The notes under the pieces are model-generated. The model was given only the letters and a program-made list of their open reading frames with translations, was not told the DNA's origin and did no database searches. Source: Streptosporangiaceae bacterium (lineage in GTDB: Bacteria; Actinomycetota; Actinomycetes; Streptosporangiales; Streptosporangiaceae). Taken from it: 62,862 nucleotides of DNA. The position numbers and the translations under genes were made by a program. Within the stretch, counting starts at the first letter, position 1; each line of letters begins with the position of its first letter. Of this stretch, positions 8,824 through 16,899 are shown one piece after another. Location: positions 1 through 62,862 of the forward strand of contig JAFAZE010000019.1 of the NCBI GenBank assembly GCA_019239975.1, written 5' to 3'.

Positions 8824-9831
8824 GTGACAAGCAAGATCGTGGTGGCCGGCGTCACCAGCCTGTACATGTCGGTCGGCGTCGACGCGTTTCCGCTGGATTA
8901 CGTGTCAGCCGGTAGCCCGCCCTGGATGCGCGCGGGAGTGACCGGATCCGCGGGGCATATCGCACAGATCCTCCGCACACTCGGCGAGGAGGTGAGGTTG
9001 TGCACGCTGGCGGGGACCGACCCGGCCGGCCTGGCGATCAGGGCGGACCTGCGCTCCCGTGGGCTTCTCGGACAGGGCGTCGTCGACGGAGGGGCATCCT
9101 CGCTGGGTGTCGTTCTGGTGGCCGCGGACGGCCGCAGGATGGGTTTCCCGTACCTGGCCGCTGTCAACACTGTCGGCTATCCGGCGGAGGTGTTCCGCGG
9201 GCAGGCGGAAGGCGCCGACCTCGCCGTGCTGACAAACGCACGGTTCGTGCGCCCGCTCATCCGGCACGCGAAGCAGCTCGAGGTGCCGGTCGCGGTCGAC
9301 ACGCATGTCATCTCCGACATCGACGACGCCTACAACCGGCCGTGGCTCGAGGTCGCCGACATCGTGTTCTGCAGCCACGAGAGGCTGCCCTGCCCCCCGC
9401 GGGAGTGGGTTGCCCGGGTGTTCGCCCGGTATCCCGGCTGCGGTGTCGTGGGTGTGGGAAGAGGGGAGGACGGGTGCATGCTCGGATTGCGGGACGGCAC
9501 GCTCGTGCGGGCGGAGGCGCTGGCCCCGCGCGGAGTGGTCAGCACTGCCGGAGCAGGAGACGCGTTGTTCGCGTCGTTCCTGCACGGCTGGATCGCCACC
9601 GGCAATCCGGTCGGAGCGCTCGAAGCCGCGGTGCTGCACGCCGGGTGGAAGATCGGTGACACGTTCCCGGGAGCGTCCTCCCTGACCCCGGCCGAGCTGG
9701 CCGGCCTGCGGCAAACGCACCAGGTGCGGACCTCGGTGGGCCGCTGGGACACCCAGCGGACCGTCACGTCGCGCCCTCATCGCCCAGCCGGGTCAGGCGC
9801 TCACGAACATCCCCGGCCCGCGGCGAGCTGA
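8824..9831 (+). CDS. PfkB-family sugar/nucleoside kinase
   Basis: This 335-residue protein shows the ribokinase/PfkB fold. It has an N-terminal substrate-binding segment with GVTGSAGHIAQILRTLGEEVRLCTLAGTDPAG, and the C-terminal signature STAGAGDALFASFLHGW, where the Asp of GAGD is the catalytic base. The substrate is unknown. The GTG start lies one base after the stop of the GT-B gene, so the two are cotranscribed. The last 68 bases overlap the 3' end of the NB-ARC gene on the other strand, and about 40 residues after TPAELAGLRQ look like a non-conserved tail. Confidence 0.85.
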   Translation: MTSKIVVAGVTSLYMSVGVDAFPLDYVSAGSPPWMRAGVTGSAGHIAQILRTLGEEVRLCTLAGTDPAGLAIRADLRSRGLLGQGVVDGGASSLGVVLVAADGRRMGFPYLAAVNTVGYPAEVFRGQAEGADLAVLTNARFVRPLIRHAKQLEVPVAVDTHVISDIDDAYNRPWLEVADIVFCSHERLPCPPREWVARVFARYPGCGVVGVGRGEDGCMLGLRDGTLVRAEALAPRGVVSTAGAGDALFASFLHGWIATGNPVGALEAAVLHAGWKIGDTFPGASSLTPAELAGLRQTHQVRTSVGRWDTQRTVTSRPHRPAGSGAHEHPRPAAS

Positions 9832-11920
9832 TCCGGCTCAGGATCTCCCTGGCGTTCGCGTACCGGCGGCGCGCCTCGCCGGGCTGCCCGGCGTGCTCGG
9901 CGAGGCTGCCGAGCGCCACCAGGGTTTCAGCTTCGCCGCGGGCCGAGCCGATGTCCCGCATCTGGCGGAGCGCTTCGCGCAGGTTGCCATCGGCGGCCGC
10001 GTACTCGCCGGCGTGCTCGAGCGCTAGGCCCAGCCTCATGCGGACGAGCGCCTGGTTGTATGGATCGGCGGTATCGGCGAGGAGAGAGCCGGCCTCTCGG
10101 AGGCTGGCGATCGCCTCTGCCGTGCGGCCCGCGCCGGTGAGCGCGTCGCCCAGGTCGCTCAGAGTGAGCGCCACGTGCCGGGGAGAGGCGAGTTCACGGT
10201 ACGTGCGCAGCGCCTTCGTGAAATAGCCGATGGCATCGCCGGGACGGTGCCGGGCCACGGCCACGAAGCCAAGCCTTCGCATGCAGCCGGCTGCACGGCC
10301 ACTGCTGCCCGCCCGCTCCCACGCGCGCAGCGCCTCACGGAAGTACGCGTCCGCGTCGTCAAGCTGGCCGAGGTCGAGGACGGCCATCCCGATCCGGTTG
10401 AGCATCTTCGCTTCGCCCAGGGAATCACCGCAGCCGCGGGCCGCCTCCAGGGCCAGCCGGTCGAATTCGAGGCGCTCGGCGTACCGCCCGCGATAGAGGA
10501 AAAGCGGCCACATCGCGTCCGCGAGCTGCCATGCCATGGCAGGCAGCCCGTGCGCTTCGGCCAGCCGCGCTGCCGCCATCACCCCGCTCAGCTCACGGTC
10601 CAGCCATTCCAGCGCGCTGCCAGCATCGGGGAACCTGGCCGGCTCGGAAGGCGGGTACCGGATATCCCGGGGCTGGCCGTTGCGGTACGGCGTGACGCTC
10701 TGGCCGGCGCTGGTGACTGTCGCCAGGAACCAGTCCAGCATGCGCCGCACCGCGATGTCCCGTGCGCCGCCAGATTCCTCCTCCAATGCCATTTCGTGCG
10801 CATGAAGCCGGGTGAGGTCATGGAAACGGTACGCGCCGCCCTCGGCATCGTCGAGCAGGTTCGCATCGGTGAGGACACCGAGCAGACTTCTTGCCGCGAC
10901 GTGAGAGACCGCCGCGGTCGCGGCCGCCGCGCTGCTGCCGAAACGGGCCGCGGGGAACAGGCCCATGAGCCTGTATACGCGCGCCGCCTCCGGTTCCAGC
11001 GACCTGTACGAAATATCGAGCGCCGACCGTACGGCCAGGTCGCCCTCCATCACCAGCGCGGCCAGTCGGCGACGCTCATTGACGAGCGCCTCGACCAGCT
11101 CGCTGATCGGCCACCGGGAGCGCGCGGCCAGCCGTGCCCCCGCGACGGATACCGCGAGCGGGACCCTGGCGCAGAGCTCGACCAGCTCACGGGCCGCCCG
11201 CGGCTCGGCCAGCGGCCGGTCGTCGCCGAGTGTGCGGCTCAGGAGGTCCAGCGCGGCATCGGACCCGAGCCTGTCAAGCTGTATGATCCGCGCGCCGCGC
11301 GCGGCCAGGGCGCCGAGACGCCGCCTGCTCGTCACCACGGCGACGCTCGCGGCCGAAGGGGGGAGAAGCGGAGAGACCTGGGCCGCGGTGAACGCGTCAT
11401 CGAGGACGACGAGTATCCGCTTGTCCGCCAGGAGCGAGCGGTACAGGGCTGCCAGCTCGGCTAGCTGCGACGGCACCTGGTGCGGGCTGACGCCGAGCGC
11501 CCGCACGAACCGGCCAAGCGCATTCCCCGGACGGGCTGGCCCGTCGGGCGCGTAACCAAGGAGATCTTCGAAGAGCACCCCGTCAGGAAAGTCCTCGCGG
11601 ACACCGTGGCACCAGTTCACCGCCAGTGCCGTCTTCCCGATTCCGGGCGGCCCCGTCACCACAATGAGGTGACTCTCCCGCGCCGCGTCCATCGCCGCGA
11701 GATCCTGCGCCCTTCCGGTGAGCCGGACAGGCGGCGGAAGCTGGCTGGGCGGCGGCAGGCCGAATGCGTGCTGGTGAACGTGCACGTCCCCATGGATATC
11801 CCGGGCCTGTACAGACGGCCCGTAAACGGTCCCGCCGATGTCGTTGAGCGTTCCGGCCCCGGGAAGCTCGGCGAAGGCTTCCGCTGGTCCTTGTCCCGGT
11901 CCCGCAGGCCCGTCACTCAT
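9764..11920 (-). CDS. NLR-like NB-ARC ATPase with TPR repeats and N-terminal RHIM-like amyloid motif
   Basis: The 718-residue protein starts with a disordered segment carrying NDIGGTVYGP and VQARDIHGDVHVH (residues 25-50). This core is close to that ending the small effector at 3762-4142. An NB-ARC ATPase follows, with Walker A GPPGIGKTA at 90-98, Walker B RILVVLDDA at 168-176 and the sensor TSRRRLGAL near 197. A winged-helix region (FHDLTRLHAHEMA) and TPR-type repeats occupy about 460-715. In bacterial NLRs such motifs pass the signal from an oligomerised receptor to an effector with a like motif. No DNA-binding domain is present. What it senses is unknown. Confidence 0.85.
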   Translation of the reverse strand: MSDGPAGPGQGPAEAFAELPGAGTLNDIGGTVYGPSVQARDIHGDVHVHQHAFGLPPPSQLPPPVRLTGRAQDLAAMDAARESHLIVVTGPPGIGKTALAVNWCHGVREDFPDGVLFEDLLGYAPDGPARPGNALGRFVRALGVSPHQVPSQLAELAALYRSLLADKRILVVLDDAFTAAQVSPLLPPSAASVAVVTSRRRLGALAARGARIIQLDRLGSDAALDLLSRTLGDDRPLAEPRAARELVELCARVPLAVSVAGARLAARSRWPISELVEALVNERRRLAALVMEGDLAVRSALDISYRSLEPEAARVYRLMGLFPAARFGSSAAAATAAVSHVAARSLLGVLTDANLLDDAEGGAYRFHDLTRLHAHEMALEEESGGARDIAVRRMLDWFLATVTSAGQSVTPYRNGQPRDIRYPPSEPARFPDAGSALEWLDRELSGVMAAARLAEAHGLPAMAWQLADAMWPLFLYRGRYAERLEFDRLALEAARGCGDSLGEAKMLNRIGMAVLDLGQLDDADAYFREALRAWERAGSSGRAAGCMRRLGFVAVARHRPGDAIGYFTKALRTYRELASPRHVALTLSDLGDALTGAGRTAEAIASLREAGSLLADTADPYNQALVRMRLGLALEHAGEYAAADGNLREALRQMRDIGSARGEAETLVALGSLAEHAGQPGEARRRYANAREILSRISSPRAGDVRERLTRLGDEGAT

Positions 11921-12226
11921 TACGCGCGACCTATTACAAATAGCGACCCTTGTCAGGCAAGGTAAGTACCGGGAATCGATTTGTCAAACGATGTCCCCCC
12001 TTATACCGGTAAGACCGCCAAATTCGCATCTCAAGAAATTCAGGCATGCTTCCGCCGCTGGAGCGCCAGAGGTGTATCGTGGCATAGAGTTTCCCATCCG
12101 ATGCGCCTGTCACAGAAACAACACTCTGGCGACCGGCCGGATCGCCGCAATTGCCAGACAAGAAGGTATGCGGCGAGGTAAGGTTTAGCTAACTCTAAGG
12201 CTACATCATTCTGGCCTTGGAATATC

Positions 12227-12253
12227 TATAACGTTCGAAAGGAGGTGGCCCAA
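12227..12253 (+). promoter_or_regulatory. Probable -10 element and strong ribosome site of the micro-ORF
   Basis: A TATAAC hexamer at 12227-12232 lies about 22 bases before the GTG at 12254, and GAAAGGAGGTG at 12237-12247 is a near-perfect Shine-Dalgarno sequence. The A/T-rich stretch before it fits a promoter, though no clear -35 box is visible. Confidence 0.5.
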
Positions 12254-12313
12254 GTGGTCCTTTCTTTGATGCATGCGATTGCGTGGATGGTGATGTATTG
12301 GTCCCCGCGGTGA
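12254..12313 (+). CDS. Putative 19-residue micro-protein with its own promoter, ribosome site and terminator
   Basis: Reading from the GTG at 12254 gives MVLSLMHAIAWMVMYWSPR and a TGA that lies inside the left arm of an intrinsic terminator. The peptide is hydrophobic with two Trp and could sit in a membrane. The compact unit (TATAAC, AAAGGAGGTG, short frame, terminator within 110 bases) suggests a real transcript rather than chance. I do not recognise the sequence. It could be a small membrane peptide, a RiPP-like precursor or a regulatory leader, but the terminator directly behind argues against a leader for menB. The ribosome site resembles that of the lasso precursor at 29968. Confidence 0.45.
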   Translation: MVLSLMHAIAWMVMYWSPR

Positions 12314-12360
12314 CGGGAGGCCTCCGTGCCAGCGAACGCCTCCCGTCACCGTTCCTTTCC
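12308..12360 (+). terminator. Intrinsic terminator after the micro-ORF
   Basis: CGGTGACGGGAGGC (12308-12321) pairs perfectly with GCCTCCCGTCACCG (12338-12351) over 14 bases with a 16-base loop, followed by the T-rich TTCCTTTCCCTTTCG. It isolates the micro-ORF from menB. Confidence 0.85.
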
Positions 12361-12381
12361 CTTTCGCCGACGAGCTGAACA

Positions 12382-12403
12382 GTAGTCTACCCTAGTCGAC
12401 TAC
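12382..12403. promoter_or_regulatory. Inverted repeat upstream of menB, possible operator
   Basis: GTAGTC (12382-12387) and GACTAC (12398-12403) form an inverted repeat, and TAGTCGACTA (12393-12402) is itself a perfect 10-base palindrome. It lies about 65 bases before the menB start, where an operator would be expected. Confidence 0.4.
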
Positions 12404-12465
12404 CGACGTCCACTGCTCCCGCTCGGCGGACCGGCCTGGGATGAGGTCAGCGGTCATCGGCCACA

Positions 12466-13374
12466 ATGGGGGGCATGGTCTCTGAGATCTTCGAACCCGG
12501 GTGGTGGCGTCGCGTCGAGGGGTTCTCGTTCACCGACATCACCTATCACCGTGCCGTCGATTCGGGCACGGTCCGCATTGCCTTCAACCGGCCCGAGGTC
12601 AGGAACGCCTTCCGCCCGCAGACGGTGGATGAGCTGTATACCGCCCTTGATCACGCTCGCACCTCCAGCGATGTCGGGTGCGTGCTGCTCACCGGCAACG
12701 GCCCGTCGCCGAAGGACGGCGGCTGGGCGTTTTGCTCCGGGGGCGACCAGCGCGTCCGCGGCCGCGACGGGTACCAGTACGACGGCGGCGCGGCCGCGCA
12801 GGCCGCAGGCCCCGCCCGGGCCGGGCGGCTGCACATCATGGAGGTGCACCGGCTGATCCGGTTCATGCCGAAGGTTGTCATCTGCGTGGTGCCCGGCTGG
12901 GCCGCTGGCGGCGGGCACAGCCTGCACGTCGTGTGCGACCTGACGCTGGCCAGCCGCGAGCATGCCCGGTTCAGGCAGACCGACGCCGACGTGGCAAGCT
13001 TCGACGGCGGCTTCGGCTCGGCGTACCTGGCCCGCCAGGTGGGGCAGAAGTTCGCCCGGGAGATCTTCTTCCTCGGCGCCACCTACGACGCGGCGGCCGC
13101 CCACCGGATGGGGATGGTCAACGCGGTGGTGCCGCACGAGGACCTGGAGCGCACCGCGCTGGAGTGGGCTGCCAAGATCAACGGCAAGAGCCCGACATCC
13201 CAGCGCATGCTGAAGTTCGCGTTCAACCTCATCGACGACGGCCTCGTCGGCCAGCAGGTGTTCTCCACCGAGGCCACCCGGCTGGCCTACATGACCGACG
13301 AGGCCGCCGAGGGCCGGGACGCCTTCCTGGAAAAACGAGCCCCGGACTGGACACGATTCCCCCACCACTACTGA
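12466..13374 (+). CDS. menB: 1,4-dihydroxy-2-naphthoyl-CoA synthase
   Basis: This 302-residue crotonase-fold enzyme closes the second ring in menaquinone synthesis, converting o-succinylbenzoyl-CoA to 1,4-dihydroxy-2-naphthoyl-CoA. Features of MenB are IAFNRPEVRNAFRPQTVDEL, FCSGGDQRVRG, the oxyanion-hole segment VVPGWAAGGGHSLHVVCDLTLAS, and SFDGGFGSAYLARQVGQKFAREIFFLG, with the C-terminal YMTDEAAEGRDAFLEKRAPDW. Two starts are possible, ATG 12466 or ATG 12475. No other men genes are in the window, so the pathway must be encoded elsewhere. Menaquinone is the main respiratory quinone of actinobacteria. Confidence 0.95.
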   Translation: MGGMVSEIFEPGWWRRVEGFSFTDITYHRAVDSGTVRIAFNRPEVRNAFRPQTVDELYTALDHARTSSDVGCVLLTGNGPSPKDGGWAFCSGGDQRVRGRDGYQYDGGAAAQAAGPARAGRLHIMEVHRLIRFMPKVVICVVPGWAAGGGHSLHVVCDLTLASREHARFRQTDADVASFDGGFGSAYLARQVGQKFAREIFFLGATYDAAAAHRMGMVNAVVPHEDLERTALEWAAKINGKSPTSQRMLKFAFNLIDDGLVGQQVFSTEATRLAYMTDEAAEGRDAFLEKRAPDWTRFPHHY

Positions 13375-13479
13375 CCGGGGCTCGGGCCGGGGACCGGGAT
13401 GCCCTCCGGGCTGGCGAACTCGCCGAGTGATGCATGATCATCTCTTCCGAAAGAGGGACGCAAGAGGAATAATCAAGAT

Positions 13480-14436
13480 ATGCCGCGTATGACGCCGCGG
13501 AGCCGGCCGCGCACGCCTGCCCAGAGGTCCCCGCCACCAGGAGCCGAGCGGGAACCCGGCGCCGCCGAAGAAAGCGCCGGCAAAGAACTGGTGCCGCCGA
13601 GGCACATCCTGGTCAACGGGAAGCGGATACACCTTCGCTGGCTGCAGCAGATCATCTGGTCGTTCATCGCCGCGAACGTCGGCGTGTGGATAATCTCCGC
13701 CTTGTACTACCTGTTCGTCCAGCTCAGATGGCACGCCGGCGGTCACACGATCCTGTACCTGAAGCCCAACTGGGATCACCTGTTCGGCTTCCACGGCTGG
13801 GCGGCCGACCGGCACGACATCCGCAACGTGTACGAGGCGCTGCTGGCCACCTTGTTCGTCCGGTCGCTGCTCGCGAACTGGCGAAAGAAGGACCGGCGCG
13901 CTCCTGCCTGGTACGTGGCGATCTCGCCCATCCTGATCGTGGTGGTCGCCTTTCCGGTCGTCGCCGCGGGCATCCTGCTGATCAACTACGGCCTGCCCGA
14001 TCTGTGGCATGCGCTGTTCAGCCACCACGCGCTGCACAACCCGGTGCACATGCCGCAGCAGTGGGCCTGGTTCGGCACCTATCTTTCCGGCTTCCCATGG
14101 CAGCCGGTGGTGATCGGCATCATCGCCGGCCTGGTCGTGCACCGCGTCTACGCCCCCGCGGGTAACACCGTCCAGCTGTACTTCGTCGGCCGGTCGGTCG
14201 ACAGGACCAGGGACGCGGTCGCCGCCGGGGAGGAGAACCCGCACCGGCACCTGCCCCGCTGGCCGTGGCCGCCGGTGGTACGGGAACGTGCCGCCTGGAT
14301 CATGGACAGCGGCCAGCCTGTGCCGGACCGGACCTTCAACATCACCTGGGCTGTGCGCATCGTGACGGCCGTCCTCACCGCCCTGGCGATCTACGGCGCG
14401 TATGTCCGCTACGTGATCGCGAAGGGACACGGGTAG
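13480..14436 (+). CDS. Polytopic membrane protein of unknown function
   Basis: The 318-residue product has a Pro/Arg-rich cytoplasmic N-terminus (1-50) and about four membrane segments, near 57-78 (IIWSFIAANVGVWIISALYYLF), 145-170 (ISPILIVVVAFPVVAAGILLINY), 208-225 and 290-312. Two tracts rich in His and Trp lie between them (LWHALFSHHALHNPVHMPQQWAW and the PHRHLPRWPWPP region). I do not recognise a characterised family. It is separated from menB by 105 bases and its 3' end faces the TetR gene. Confidence 0.7.
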   Translation: MPRMTPRSRPRTPAQRSPPPGAEREPGAAEESAGKELVPPRHILVNGKRIHLRWLQQIIWSFIAANVGVWIISALYYLFVQLRWHAGGHTILYLKPNWDHLFGFHGWAADRHDIRNVYEALLATLFVRSLLANWRKKDRRAPAWYVAISPILIVVVAFPVVAAGILLINYGLPDLWHALFSHHALHNPVHMPQQWAWFGTYLSGFPWQPVVIGIIAGLVVHRVYAPAGNTVQLYFVGRSVDRTRDAVAAGEENPHRHLPRWPWPPVVRERAAWIMDSGQPVPDRTFNITWAVRIVTAVLTALAIYGAYVRYVIAKGHG

Positions 14437-14445
14437 CGCGGCCCG

Positions 14446-15195
14446 TCACGCCGCTCCGGGCGCGGGCCCGAGAAGCCCGGAAAGGACCCGGGTGATGAGG
14501 TGGGCATACCTGCCCACAGGATCGGCGGGGACGCCACCGTCCGCGCAAACGCCATCACCGGCGGGATGCCCACCCTCGGCGGGTGCCGGCGGCCCCTGCG
14601 ACAGAAGCTCAGCCAGCCGGGGGTGCTCGCCCGAGCTCACCGCGTGCTGAAGGTACGCGACGTTGCGTTCCTGCAGCGCCGCCCCGCCGCCCAGCTCGTA
14701 CTGAACGAAGGCCGCCGTGACGCCGTTGAGCATGGCGAACGCCTCGAGTTTCGTGGCGACGTCCGCGGGATGGCGCTCGAGCACCGCCAGGACGTGCTCG
14801 AGCAGGGCGATGCCGTTGGGCCCGATCACCGGGCGCGCGATGACCAGGCCGGGCAGCCACGGGTGGCGCCGCAGGATCGTTCGTGACTGCTCGCCGATCG
14901 CCACGAGGTCGGCGAGCCAGTCGCCGCTCGGCCCGGGAAGCTGGTGCTCCCCGCCCACCGCGTCGATCATGAGGTCGAGCAGCTCGTCGCGGGTTTCGAC
15001 ATACCGGTACAGCGAGGCCGCGCCGGTCCCCAGTTCCGCCGCGACCCGCCGCATCGACACCGTGTCCAGTCCCTCGCGGTCGGCGATGCCCACCGCGGCG
15101 CAGGTGATCTCCGCCCGGCTGCGCTGCGCCGGCCGTCCCACAGCGGACCGCTCGGGGCGCATCCAGATGCTCGGAGCTGACTGTCCGGCCGTCAT
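14446..15195 (-). CDS. TetR/AcrR-family transcriptional regulator
   Basis: The 249-residue protein has an N-terminal TetR helix-turn-helix at about residues 25-75: IADREGLDTVSMRRVAAELGTGAASLYRYVETRDELLDLMID. The C-terminal part (HPWLPGLVIARPVIGPNGIALLEHVLAVL) resembles the TetR ligand-binding domain of the tetracycline-repressor subgroup. A palindromic site (15251-15294) lies just upstream, which suggests autoregulation. The next gene downstream of that site on the minus strand is the LigB-like gene, but its start is far away, so the target may be only this gene. The ligand is unknown. Confidence 0.9.
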   Translation of the reverse strand: MTAGQSAPSIWMRPERSAVGRPAQRSRAEITCAAVGIADREGLDTVSMRRVAAELGTGAASLYRYVETRDELLDLMIDAVGGEHQLPGPSGDWLADLVAIGEQSRTILRRHPWLPGLVIARPVIGPNGIALLEHVLAVLERHPADVATKLEAFAMLNGVTAAFVQYELGGGAALQERNVAYLQHAVSSGEHPRLAELLSQGPPAPAEGGHPAGDGVCADGGVPADPVGRYAHLITRVLSGLLGPAPGAA

Positions 15196-15250
15196 GCCGT
15201 CTCCCGGGAGCGTATTGCGATCGCTGTACCCAAACTAGTGCGCCGCCCGC

Positions 15251-15294
15251 CACTACACCGTTCAGTTTACAAACATGAACTACTCGGTGTAGTG
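15251..15294. promoter_or_regulatory. Operator-like inverted repeat upstream of the TetR gene
   Basis: CACTACACCG (15251-15260) and CGGTGTAGTG (15285-15294) are perfect inverted repeats, with TTCA and TGAA arms nested inside. It sits about 55 bases before the TetR start codon, so repressor self-control is the likely function. Confidence 0.65.
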
Positions 15295-15311
15295 CAATCG
15301 CTGCGGGCCCG

Positions 15312-16049
15312 TCACGGGTTCGGCGCCCCTCCGGCGAGCCACGCGACCAGGTAAAAGACACCGAACGGGTCGCCGGCGTACAGGACCTCCGCGGCCCGTG
15401 CCCGGCCGGGCATCGCCCCGGCGAGCACCTGCCACGCGGGCCGCCCGGTCGCGAGAAGCTCGTAGGCCAGGCCCGCGTCCATGTCCCGCAGCGCGCCGGG
15501 GTCGCCATCGCGCACCGCCCGCTCGATCGCCGCGTCGAAGCCGGCCGCCCGCGGGTCCAGGTAGCCGGGGGCCCGGAGGCTGCGGCGCGCGCTCCCGTCG
15601 GCCATGAGGAGCAGGCCGACCCGCTCGCCGCACCGGCTGAGGTCCGCGCCCAGCCGAAGGCAGGCCGCCGCTTGCTCTTTCTGGTTTACCGAACGGAAGG
15701 TGCGCTCCCCCCGGTACCCGCCCTCGTCGAGCAGCCGGGCGGCGAGGCCGAGCGGCAGCGGAAGCGCAGGGCCATCTTTCTCCTCCCGGATCGCCGGCCC
15801 CGGGGCGAACGCGGTCAGGTCGAGCCGCCCGTCCGCGGGCCAGGTCTCGGTACTGCGCGCCGCGCCCACCACGGCGATCACGTCGGGGCCGGAGCGGATC
15901 AGCCGCCCGACCGCCGCCGCGCACGCCTGGCGGAGCTCAGTGACGACCGGATCGCGCCCGGTCAGCTCCCGTGCCAGCAGCGGCGCCGGCGGGCAGACCG
16001 CGGCGCCGGTGACAGGGGGATCGCTGTTATGCAAGTCCGCGGACCGCAC
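15312..16049 (-). CDS. Class III extradiol dioxygenase (LigB)-like domain protein
   Basis: The product is about 245 residues and begins with VTGAAVCPPAPLLARELTGRDP after a short leader, the pattern of the LigB-like proteins annotated widely in actinobacteria. These share the fold of catechol 2,3-type class III dioxygenases but their substrates are unknown. Further on are PLPLGLAARLLDEGGYRGERTF and GLLLMADGSARRSLRAPGYLDPRAAGFDAAIERAV. The usual metal-binding His set of true LigB enzymes is not evident, since the N-terminal region has CPPAP rather than a His pair, so catalysis is uncertain. It overlaps the 3' end of folP by 23 bases, so it is last in the gpgS-folP operon. Confidence 0.72.
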   Translation of the reverse strand: MRSADLHNSDPPVTGAAVCPPAPLLARELTGRDPVVTELRQACAAAVGRLIRSGPDVIAVVGAARSTETWPADGRLDLTAFAPGPAIREEKDGPALPLPLGLAARLLDEGGYRGERTFRSVNQKEQAAACLRLGADLSRCGERVGLLLMADGSARRSLRAPGYLDPRAAGFDAAIERAVRDGDPGALRDMDAGLAYELLATGRPAWQVLAGAMPGRARAAEVLYAGDPFGVFYLVAWLAGGAPNP

Positions 16050-16899
16050 GGGAGGGCGGGAGGTCGCCGCGGATGGCGGAGATCATGTCCAGGACATGCC
16101 GGGTCTGCGTCACCTGGTGCGCGCGGAAGACGCGGGCACCCAGCCACGCGCATACCGCCGTGGTGGCGAGAGTCCCTGCCAGCCGCTCATCGCGCGCCGC
16201 GTTCAGTGTCTCTCCAATGAAATCCTTGTGTGACAGCGAGACCAGCACCGGCCAGCCGGCGGCGACCATGTCGCCGAGCCGCCTGGTGACTTCCAGCGAG
16301 TGCCAGGTGTTCTTGCCGAAGTCGTGCGCCGGGTCGAGGAGTATCCGCGACGGGTCCACGCCCAGGGTAACGGCCCGCTTCGCCTGCGCGAGCGTCCGCT
16401 CGAGCACGTCCGCCATCAGGTCGCCGTATTCCACCCGGAACGGGCGGGTCCGCGGCGGCAGGCCGCCGGCGTGGCTGCACACCAGGCCCGCGCCGAACTC
16501 GGCGGCCACCTCCGGCAGCCGGCCGTCCCAGCCTCCCCAGGTGTCGTTGATCAGGTCCGCGCCCGCGGCGCACAGCTCGCGCGCCGTCTCGTGCCGGAAG
16601 GTGTCGGCGCTGATCACCTGGCCGGGATAGGCGGCCCGCACCGCGGCGACGAAGGGCGCGGTCCGCCGGATCTCCTCCGCGATCGTGACCTCGCTGCCGG
16701 GCGCGGCCGGCACGCCGCCGATGTCGACGATGTCCGCACCCTCCGCGACGACCGCGTGCACGCGTTCCATCGCGGCGCTGGAGTCCCAGGTGGCGCCCCG
16801 GTCGTAGAACGAGTCGGGAGTGCGGTTGACGATCGCCATGACAAGTAGCTCTGCCGGCCCGAAGGACCGTCCCCGAAGCCGGAGAACGCCCTCCGTCAT
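16027..16899 (-). CDS. folP: Dihydropteroate synthase-family protein (FolP/FolP2-like)
   Basis: The product is 290 residues from the ATG at 16899, whose ATGA overlaps the gpgS stop. DHPS motifs are present: VMAIVNRTPDSFYDRGAT near residue 20, GADIVDIGGVPAAPG, SADTFRHETARELCAAGADLINDTWGG, DPAHDFGKNTWHSLEVTRRL and VLVSLSHKDFIGETL, followed by AHQVTQTRHVLDM. The enzyme joins p-aminobenzoate to hydroxymethyl-dihydropterin diphosphate. In mycobacteria the copy next to gpgS is folP2, which has lacked DHPS activity in reported tests, so the label folP is by family only. The expected DVGGES motif reads DIGGVPA here. Confidence 0.85.
   Translation of the reverse strand: MTEGVLRLRGRSFGPAELLVMAIVNRTPDSFYDRGATWDSSAAMERVHAVVAEGADIVDIGGVPAAPGSEVTIAEEIRRTAPFVAAVRAAYPGQVISADTFRHETARELCAAGADLINDTWGGWDGRLPEVAAEFGAGLVCSHAGGLPPRTRPFRVEYGDLMADVLERTLAQAKRAVTLGVDPSRILLDPAHDFGKNTWHSLEVTRRLGDMVAAGWPVLVSLSHKDFIGETLNAARDERLAGTLATTAVCAWLGARVFRAHQVTQTRHVLDMISAIRGDLPPSRAVRGLA

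Noticed and set aside
9000..9659. Arg/Gly-rich frame inside the PfkB gene
   Set aside because: It overlaps the PfkB gene in another frame and lacks motifs.
10175..11464. Plus-strand frame of 429 codons antisense to the NB-ARC gene
   Set aside because: The product is Arg/Gly-rich without motifs, while the minus strand has Walker A, Walker B and TPR repeats.
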